DNA of 18,972 nucleotides from CAG-217 sp963605415 (GTDB lineage Bacteria > Bacillota > Clostridia > Oscillospirales > Acutalibacteraceae). Shown here piece by piece: positions 14,499-18,972 of the stretch (its first letter is position 1; every line of letters begins with the position of its first letter). The notes beneath the pieces were generated by a model. It searched no databases and was not told the origin of the DNA. It worked only from the letters and a program-made list of their open reading frames with translations. The position numbers and the translations under genes are program-made. The DNA lies in NCBI GenBank assembly GCA_963605415.1, contig CAVCUL010000024.1:1-18972 (forward strand), in the 5' to 3' direction.

Positions 14499-15563
14499 AT
14501 GGATCAGCTTTGGAAACAGAATTTGCGGCAGATTGAGCCGTATGTACCCGGGGAGCAAAGCAACGACCCGGATCGGATCAAGCTCAATGCTAATGAGAAC
14601 CCGTACCCTCCGGCCCCCGGTGTGGAGGCGGTGCTGCGCAACTACGATCCGGCAGCGCTGTGCCTGTACCCGGACGCCAACGCCCGGCTGCTGAAGGCGT
14701 CTATTGCCCGCCACTACGGCGTGGCGCCGGAGCAGGTGTTTGTGGGCAACGGCTCGGACGATGTGCTGGCACTGGCCTTTCAGTCCTTTTTTAACAGCGA
14801 CAAGCCCATTGCCTTTCCGGATATTACTTACAGCTTTTACCCGGTGTGGTGTCGGCTGTTTCGCATTCCCTTTGTGACCCATTCGCTGACGGCGGACTTT
14901 CGCATTGACCCGGCGGATTACGCGGCGCCCAACGGCGGCGTGGTGCTGCCCAATCCCAACGCCCCCACCTCCATCGGTGAGGACCTGCCCTTTGTGCAGG
15001 CGCTGCTGGAGGGCAACCGGGACGCGGTGGTGATCATTGATGAGGCCTATGCGGACTTTGGCGGCGTCAGCGCTGTGCCGCTGCTGGCGGACTATCCCAA
15101 TTTGCTGGTGTGCGGCACATTCTCAAAATCCCGCTCCCTGGCCGGGCTGCGGCTGGGCTTTGCCATTGGCAGCCCGGAGCTGATCGGCGTGCTGGAGGCG
15201 GTGAAGAATTCCTACAACAGCTACACGGTGGACAATCTGTCCCTGCTGTGCGGCGCGGCCGCTATGGACGATGAGGCGTATTTTGCCAAGACCACCGGGG
15301 CGGTGATGGCCACCCGGGAGCGAGTGCGCCGGGCGCTGGAGCAGATGGGCTTTTCCGTACTGCCCTCCCGCACCAACTTCCTCTTTGCCACCAAGGACGG
15401 CGCGTCTATGCGGGAGCTGTTCCTGTATCTGAAAGAAAAGCATATTTACATTCGCTATTTTGATCTGCCGCGGATCGACAATTATGTGCGTATTACCATT
15501 GGCACCGACCCGCAGATGGACGCATTCTTGCAGGGAACGGAGGCGTTTTTGCGTGGAGAATAA
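14499..15563 (+). CDS. hisC: Histidinol-phosphate aminotransferase-type PLP enzyme (HisC)
   Basis: This 354-residue fold-type I aminotransferase matches HisC in length and motifs. They are LNANENP (29-35, substrate arm), YPDAN (57-61), GNGSDDVL (83-90, phosphate-binding), NPNAPT (152-157), DEAYADF (181-187), FSKSRSLAGLRLG with the PLP Lys at 210, and Arg in NYVRITIG near the C-terminus. It converts imidazole-acetol phosphate and glutamate to histidinol phosphate and 2-oxoglutarate in histidine synthesis. No other his gene lies in the window, so it is an orphan here and could instead serve aromatic amino acids, as some HisC enzymes do. GAGG (14487-14490) precedes the ATG. Its last 11 bases overlap the next gene. 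Confidence 0.93.
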   Translation: MDQLWKQNLRQIEPYVPGEQSNDPDRIKLNANENPYPPAPGVEAVLRNYDPAALCLYPDANARLLKASIARHYGVAPEQVFVGNGSDDVLALAFQSFFNSDKPIAFPDITYSFYPVWCRLFRIPFVTHSLTADFRIDPADYAAPNGGVVLPNPNAPTSIGEDLPFVQALLEGNRDAVVIIDEAYADFGGVSAVPLLADYPNLLVCGTFSKSRSLAGLRLGFAIGSPELIGVLEAVKNSYNSYTVDNLSLLCGAAAMDDEAYFAKTTGAVMATRERVRRALEQMGFSVLPSRTNFLFATKDGASMRELFLYLKEKHIYIRYFDLPRIDNYVRITIGTDPQMDAFLQGTEAFLRGE

Positions 15564-15984
15564 AAAAGTTGCACTGATCTTCTTGTATTTTATCGGCGCC
15601 ATTCAGCTGGTGGCCGGTGTGTACACCCAGCTGGTGGGGCTGTTCCATTGGGACTTTATGGCCCTGTTCCCGGTGGTGGAGATGGGCACCCAGCAGATCT
15701 TGTATCTTAACTTGCTGGCGGTGTTCCTGGTGACCACCCTGATCCACATTGTGGTGGCGGCGCTGGTGAATGACGGCAGCTACGGCCCGGTGGATGTGCT
15801 GCGGGCTTGTCCGCCGCTGACCGCCGTGGTGCCGCTGGTGCTCTTTGGCATTTCCATTTATACCACCCTGGGCGCCACCTCGGTGGGGGAGCGAGTGTTC
15901 TGCCTGGCGGTGTCCGCTCTGTATATTTTGGCCTGCTATATCAGCGTAGGCTGCATTGCCGCCGTGCGGGATATGAAAGATTAA
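15553..15984 (+). CDS. Four-helix membrane protein, coupled to hisC
   Basis: This 143-residue protein has four hydrophobic segments (about 5-25, 42-68, 83-103 and 110-132), separated by short loops, and almost no soluble part. The function is unknown and I do not recognise the family. The frame is open further upstream, inside hisC, but a GTG at 15553 preceded by GGAGG (15539-15543, 9 bases away) gives a short N-terminus (VENKK) directly before the first helix. It overlaps the hisC end by 11 bases, so translation is probably coupled. The link to aminotransferase function is unclear, and co-transcription may simply be historical. Confidence 0.78.
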   Translation: MENKKVALIFLYFIGAIQLVAGVYTQLVGLFHWDFMALFPVVEMGTQQILYLNLLAVFLVTTLIHIVVAALVNDGSYGPVDVLRACPPLTAVVPLVLFGISIYTTLGATSVGERVFCLAVSALYILACYISVGCIAAVRDMKD

Positions 15985-15998
15985 CGAAAGACAGATAG

Positions 15999-16037
15999 AA
16001 AAAGGACCTCTGCGTTTGGTGCACAGAGGTCCTTTTT
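15999..16037. terminator. Shared bidirectional terminator, hisC operon and second metallophosphoesterase
   Basis: A perfect 14-base-pair stem (15999-16012 with 16024-16037) with A5/T5 ends and a GGACCTCTG core encloses an 11-base loop. It lies between the convergent stops at 15984 and 16043. The A/T ends give a U tract in either direction, and the plus strand continues TTTTTGTATTTTATTT. Confidence 0.92.
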
Positions 16038-16042
16038 GTATT

Positions 16043-17137
16043 TTATTTGCCGAGAAAGAGTACCAACAGCAGGGCCACAACGGCGATACCGCCCAGGGCG
16101 GCAAAAATTTTGACCGCGCGGGACACCGCGTCATATACATTGGTGGGCATAATTTGGAAGAAAGCAAAATGCAGCGGCTCTTGCAGCTTTTTGCCTACCA
16201 GGTCCCGGTAGCGCAGGTCCCGGGTGGACAGGCTGCCGTCCCGGTGCAGCTCAATGGTGCGCACCCCACGGTCCAGCCCCGGACCGTACACATGGAACCC
16301 GGCGCCCTGGGTGTAGCCCACATCAATGCCGCGAATGTTGCCGTGGAAAGCGTTGTTGTGGTCGTGGCCAAAGTACAGGCCCTTCACCTCGCCCTTTTCG
16401 CAAAAGGCGTCAAACTCGCCGCTGTTCTCCTGGGGATCGGCGGGGGACTCCTTCATAAAGCCCTCTTTGTTGACCCGCTTTCTGTTCAGCACGAACCATT
16501 CCTTGGCGTGGGTACGGAAGCCCTGCACCGCGCCTTTGGTGGACTTCTTCACCCGGGTGAGCAGGTCAAACACCTCGCACACGGGAATGTGCTGGATCAC
16601 CACAGAGGGAATGGTGTGGCCGTACTGCTTTTCGTAGCTGTCACGCACGCCGCGATACCAGTCGATCTGGTTTTGGTGCACATGATCGTAGCCTATTTTC
16701 AAACTGGAATGGCTGTCGATCAGATATAGCAGATAGCCGGGCCGGTCACCGTCGGCGATCTCCAGCACGCAGTTGCCGACCCCGTCCACGCCGGGGGTAT
16801 CCTCGCCGATGAAGCCGGGGATCTCTTTATAAATTTCGAACTGGGCGCGATTGTCCAGACCAACTTGCCGATCATGATTGCCAAAGCAGATGGCAAAGGG
16901 CAGGTGCCGCTCCACCACCGGGGCGGTCAGTTCTTTGAGAACCCGGCGCACCTCGTCCTCATCGCCATGGAACCCGCGACCCCAGATCTGGTCGCCGCTG
17001 TACACCACCAAATCCGGTTCCTCTCGATCCAGGGCGGCATTGATCAGCGCCAAGGTATCCGGGCTGACCTTGCGGCCCTCCTGGGTGTCAGCAATTTGTA
17101 AAATCTTAAAGGTGTCGTTTTTGAAATGCAATTTCAT
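16043..17137 (-). CDS. Metallophosphoesterase with a C-terminal membrane anchor and no signal peptide
   Basis: This 364-residue calcineurin-like phosphoesterase is paralogous to the protein at 1716-2978. Metal motifs are D17-x-Q19 (ADTQE), SGD (47-49), GNHD (86-89), H183 (IQHIP) and GHDH (257-260). QIDWY (157-161) and RGVRTIEL (290-297) are shared nearly letter for letter with the paralogue, and motif I again has Gln in place of His. The protein starts directly with the first beta strand and has no signal peptide, but a hydrophobic segment (about 342-362) ends the chain. It should thus be tail-anchored with the catalytic domain in the cytoplasm. GGAGA lies 6 bases before the ATG at 17137; the ATG at 17143 is too close to that site and the upstream frame to 17185 has no ribosome site. 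It is transcribed alone. Confidence 0.88.
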   Translation of the reverse strand: MKLHFKNDTFKILQIADTQEGRKVSPDTLALINAALDREEPDLVVYSGDQIWGRGFHGDEDEVRRVLKELTAPVVERHLPFAICFGNHDRQVGLDNRAQFEIYKEIPGFIGEDTPGVDGVGNCVLEIADGDRPGYLLYLIDSHSSLKIGYDHVHQNQIDWYRGVRDSYEKQYGHTIPSVVIQHIPVCEVFDLLTRVKKSTKGAVQGFRTHAKEWFVLNRKRVNKEGFMKESPADPQENSGEFDAFCEKGEVKGLYFGHDHNNAFHGNIRGIDVGYTQGAGFHVYGPGLDRGVRTIELHRDGSLSTRDLRYRDLVGKKLQEPLHFAFFQIMPTNVYDAVSRAVKIFAALGGIAVVALLLVLFLGK

Positions 17138-17175
17138 ATCCATTCTCCGTTCTCGGGAATTTTGTCTTTTTTCTA

Positions 17176-17204
17176 ATTTTAACACAAGAAAGCCTTGACG
17201 GCAA
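17176..17204 (-). promoter_or_regulatory. Promoter of the second metallophosphoesterase gene
   Basis: On the minus strand TTGCCG (17204-17199), a 17-base spacer and TAAAAT (17181-17176) lie about 39 bases before the ATG at 17137. Its -35 overlaps the -35 of the divergent tRNA-Arg promoter by two bases. Confidence 0.6.
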
Positions 17205-17223
17205 CGCTTTTTCTAATTATAAT
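17195..17223 (+). promoter_or_regulatory. Promoter of tRNA-Arg
   Basis: TTGACG (17195-17200), a 17-base spacer and TATAAT (17218-17223) form a nearly perfect sigma-A promoter with a start near 17230, about 20 bases before the mature tRNA. Confidence 0.85.
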
Positions 17224-17249
17224 ATGAAGTGCTGTTACGGCAAAGACAT

Positions 17250-17326
17250 CCGCCCGTGGCGAAGCTGGATATCGCAGCAGATTCCGATTCTGAAGGCCGG
17301 GGGTTCGAATCCCTCCGGGCGGACCA
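17250..17326 (+). tRNA. tRNA-Arg (anticodon CCG)
   Basis: A complete cloverleaf is visible. The acceptor CCGCCCG (17250-17256) pairs with CGGGCGG (17316-17322). The D stem is GCGA/TCGC (17259-17262, 17272-17275) and the anticodon loop TTCCGAT (17282-17288) has CCG at 17284-17286. The T stem is GGGGG/CCCTC around TTCGAAT, followed by discriminator A and an encoded CCA (17324-17326). It reads CGG, which is arginine. The anticodon stem has one G-A mismatch at its outer end. Confidence 0.95.
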
Positions 17327-17329
17327 AAG

Positions 17330-17369
17330 ATCGACAGGTATTGCAAGGTGCCTGTCGATTTTATTTTTC
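17330..17369 (+). terminator. Terminator of tRNA-Arg
   Basis: A 9-base-pair stem ATCGACAGG/CCTGTCGAT (17330-17338 with 17351-17359), a 12-base loop and the tract TTTTATTTTT lie directly after the tRNA CCA end. Confidence 0.9.
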
Positions 17370-17397
17370 TTGATTTTGCAGCCGGACGGTGAGGCTC

Positions 17398-17426
17398 TTT
17401 ACAGGGGCGTACCGGTGTGGTAAAAT
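17398..17426 (+). promoter_or_regulatory. Promoter of the aldo/keto reductase gene
   Basis: TTTACA (17398-17403), a 17-base spacer and TAAAAT (17421-17426) lie 20 bases before the ATG at 17446. The ribosome site AGAGGTGA lies between them. Confidence 0.6.
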
Positions 17427-17445
17427 GCAGAAGAGGTGAGCAAGT

Positions 17446-18438
17446 ATGTATGAGCCCAGCGAAACACGCTATGAGACCATGCTTTATAATTTGTGCGGCA
17501 AAAGCGGTCTGCGACTGCCGGCACTGTCGGTGGGGCTGTGGCAGAACTTTGGCGTGAATGATGATTACGATACCATGAAAGAGATCATCCTGACGGCCTT
17601 TGACCACGGGGTGACCCACTTTGACCTGGCCAACAATTACGGACCGGAGCCGGGCCGGGCAGAGATCAATTTTGGCCGGATATTCAAGGAAAACCTGCGC
17701 CCTTACCGGGACCAGCTGATCATCAGCACCAAGGCCGGGTACGAGATGTGGCCCGGGCCATACGGTGGTCGGGGCGGCAGCCGCAAGTACCTGACTGCCT
17801 CCCTGGACCAGAGCTTGCAGCGGATGGGGCTGGAGTATGTGGATATTTTTTATCACCACTGTATGACCCCGGACACGCCGCTGAAAGAGACGGCCCTGTG
17901 CCTGGCGGACCTGGTGCGCCGGGGCAAGACTCTGTATGTGGGCATGAGCAATTATGACGGCAAGACCATGCACCGGATGTACCACAAGTGCGACGATGTG
18001 CACGCGCCCTTTGTCATCAACCAAAATCGCTACTCCATCTTTGATCGCACGGTGGAGAAAAACAAGCTGCTGAAAGAAGCCCGGGACAAGGGCAAGGGCG
18101 TGATCTGCTTCTCGCCGCTGGCCCAGGGGCAGCTGTCGGATAAATACGCCAAGGGTATTCCGGAGGGCGCCCGCCTGTTTGGCAACGAAAAGCTGCAAGC
18201 CCATGTGGGCTACGACCAGCGCCGTGCCCAGCAGATTGAAAAGCTCTATCAGCTGGCCCGGGATCGGGGCGAGACCCTGTCCCAGCTGGCGATCCAGTGG
18301 CTGTGGCAGCAAAAGGGGGTCACCTCCGTGCTGGTGGGTGTGCACTCCAAGGCCCAGTTGCTGGAGAATTTTGCTGCGCTGGAGCAGCCGCCCCTTAGCG
18401 AGGCGGACCTGATCCGGATCGACACTTACAGCAAATAA
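17446..18438 (+). CDS. gpr: Aldo/keto reductase of the YghZ/Gpr type
   Basis: This 330-residue NADPH-dependent aldo/keto reductase closely resembles E. coli YghZ (Gpr), which reduces L-glyceraldehyde 3-phosphate and methylglyoxal. Shared blocks include CGKSGLRLPALS, THFDLANNYGP-P-G, LIISTKAGY-MWPGPYG, GSRKYL-ASLDQSL, RMGLEYVDIFY, FSPLAQG and VTSVLVG. The catalytic tetrad is Asp and Tyr of FDLANNYG, Lys of STKAG and His of FYHH. It is cytoplasmic, and the length fits the family (YghZ has about 346). AGAGGTGA precedes the ATG. It is a single-gene unit after tRNA-Arg, and no clear terminator follows it. The exact substrate is inferred from the resemblance. Confidence 0.93.
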   Translation: MYEPSETRYETMLYNLCGKSGLRLPALSVGLWQNFGVNDDYDTMKEIILTAFDHGVTHFDLANNYGPEPGRAEINFGRIFKENLRPYRDQLIISTKAGYEMWPGPYGGRGGSRKYLTASLDQSLQRMGLEYVDIFYHHCMTPDTPLKETALCLADLVRRGKTLYVGMSNYDGKTMHRMYHKCDDVHAPFVINQNRYSIFDRTVEKNKLLKEARDKGKGVICFSPLAQGQLSDKYAKGIPEGARLFGNEKLQAHVGYDQRRAQQIEKLYQLARDRGETLSQLAIQWLWQQKGVTSVLVGVHSKAQLLENFAALEQPPLSEADLIRIDTYSK

Positions 18439-18523
18439 CGGCACTTTATACAGAATAAGTAAAACAAAAGGAACGCGGCTGAGAATGAACAAGTTCGTAA
18501 AAAGTGGACAATAGAAAAAAGAT

Positions 18524-18554
18524 CCCTCTTGATGTAGAATATACATCAGGAGGG
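18524..18554 (+). promoter_or_regulatory. Hairpin masking the transposase ribosome site
   Basis: CCCTCTTGATGTA (18524-18536) pairs with TACATCAGGAGGG (18542-18554) over 13 positions with one G-U wobble and a 5-base loop. The right arm contains the AGGAGGG ribosome site for the ATG at 18562. Such structures in insertion sequences block translation from transcripts that enter from outside; that role is inferred here from other elements. Confidence 0.7.
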
Positions 18555-18561
18555 AATTTTT

Positions 18562-18876
18562 ATGCCAAGAAGTGATCAACACATAAGCAATTATGAAAAT
18601 GAAATCTTAGAATTGAAGACACAAGGAATGACTCTGAGAGAAACAGGAACAAAACTTGGATTCACAAAAGACTTCCTTTACTTATCCATCATTAGAGACT
18701 TATATGATAACAGCATTATCGCATACAAAATGGCCAAAGAACAAAGTATTAAATTGGTGCTTGATACAATTAAAAGCGATGAAAAGAGAAAATGTTACTG
18801 CGGAGGTGCATATGTCGATTTTCTTTATTTGAAGTATGCGGATGTTTTTCAAGTATACTGCTTATTATTTTTTTAG
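18562..18876 (+). pseudogene. IS3-family transposase relic: OrfA start fused to an OrfB fragment, frameshifted
   Basis: The 104-residue frame is a collapsed transposase. Residues 1-36 (MPRSDQHISNYENEILELK..., TLRETGTKLGFTK) are the N-terminal helix-turn-helix of OrfA from a clostridial IS3/IS150-type element. It then jumps directly into the OrfB integrase core (FLYLSIIRDLYDNSIIAYK, LVLDTIKS), so about the last two thirds of OrfA and the first half of OrfB are missing. After KS the expected frame continues one base over (MKRENVTAEVH, from about 18780), showing a frameshift, and the HSDQG block is scrambled. None of the three catalytic acidic residues remains, so it cannot transpose. The ATG has a strong AGGAGGG site held in a hairpin. 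The AT-rich composition marks it as acquired. Confidence 0.8.
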
Positions 18877-18972
18877 ACGATGCATGACTCAATTAATTCA
18901 ACTATTCTATTATATTTAGAATTTTCTAATTTATAATAAATGGGATTTCCTTTATGACAGATATCAAAATAA
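18873..18972 (-). CDS. C-terminal end of a minus-strand gene running off the window (tentative)
   Basis: Reading in from the right edge on the minus strand, a frame stays open for 32 codons (…HKGNPIYYKLENSKYNRIVELIESC…) and stops with TAA at 18875-18873. The pattern G-x-P-x-YYKL followed by an amphipathic helix resembles the wing and last helix of ArsR-type winged-helix regulators, but too little is present to name it. No start is in the window. It would be convergent with the transposase relic, overlapping its last bases. Confidence 0.35.
   Translation of the reverse strand, partial: YFDICHKGNPIYYKLENSKYNRIVELIESCIV

Larger units (their letters stand above)
18490..18900 (+). mobile_element. 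Degenerate IS3-family insertion sequence relic (approximate limits)
   Basis: From about 18490 the base use turns AT-rich, unlike the rest of the window. The left part AAAAAGTGGACA (near 18499-18510) resembles the outer end of IS3-family elements. It is followed by a transposase start hairpin and a collapsed transposase frame. No matching right inverted repeat was found up to 18972, so the element is truncated or the right end has decayed. The limits are estimates. Confidence 0.65.

Noticed and set aside
17179..18582. A 467-codon open frame on the minus strand across the aldo/keto reductase gene and tRNA-Arg
   Set aside because: It is antisense to a clearly recognised enzyme and to a tRNA and its terminator, has no ribosome site, and gives a low-complexity His/Leu/Gln-rich product typical of antisense frames in GC-rich genes.
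18954..18972. An ATG near the right edge (ATGACAGATATC) as the start of a new plus-strand gene
   Set aside because: Only six codons are in view and no ribosome site precedes it; the minus strand is open through the same bases.
1..18972. CRISPR arrays, phage genes, rRNA or oriented FtsK-type motifs (GGGNAGGG, GAGAAGGG)
   Set aside because: No regularly spaced repeats, phage structural genes or rRNA were seen, and reading by eye found no exact oriented motif near the FtsK-gamma gene. A computed motif scan would be needed for certainty.

Overview
The window looks like chromosomal DNA of a gut-type Clostridia member (Oscillospiraceae/Ruminococcaceae-like). This rests on fairly GC-rich genes with strong AGGAGG-type ribosome sites, sigma-A-like promoters, DUF6273 and YKDA-repeat proteins, and an IS3-type transposase relic of a clostridial type. 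The genus is inferred and cannot be read from the sequence. Genes are packed tightly, mostly as short operons separated by strong hairpin terminators, several of which serve convergent pairs.

Layout. Positions 1-67: a tRNA-Gln(CUG) cut by the left edge. 297-1641: an unknown two-helix membrane protein, divergent from an alpha/beta hydrolase. 1716-4651 (minus): a three-gene operon with a GPH-type sugar:cation symporter, a small zinc-ribbon protein and a secreted, membrane-anchored metallophosphoesterase, behind a promoter that carries a LacI/CcpA-type operator. 4918-10523 (minus): a five-gene operon encoding a zinc-ribbon/TIR/FtsK-gamma membrane protein, a membrane-anchored DUF6273 protein, an SPFH ('virion core')-SHOCT protein, a four-helix membrane protein and a soluble DUF6273 protein. 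It has a single strong promoter upstream and a single terminator at its end. 10791-12807: a YjjG-like HAD nucleotidase, divergent from rmuC. 12861-15984: a secreted Ig-like (Big_2) M14 carboxypeptidase, divergent from hisC, which is translationally coupled to a small membrane protein. 16043-17137 (minus): a second metallophosphoesterase paralogous to the first but without a signal peptide. 17250-17326: tRNA-Arg(CCG). 17446-18438: an aldo/keto reductase of the YghZ/Gpr type. 18490-18900: an AT-rich, internally deleted and frameshifted IS3-family relic. 18873-18972 (minus): the C-terminal end of an open frame that runs off the window.

The best candidate for an undescribed system is the 4918-10523 operon. 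It links a putative NAD-consuming TIR domain, a DNA-binding winged helix of the FtsK/SpoIIIE gamma type and a membrane-scaffold SPFH protein, with two proteins sharing the same DUF6273 fold. The parts are translationally coupled or spaced by fewer than 20 bases, so they are probably made together. A role in membrane or DNA stress sensing, or in phage defence, is inference only.
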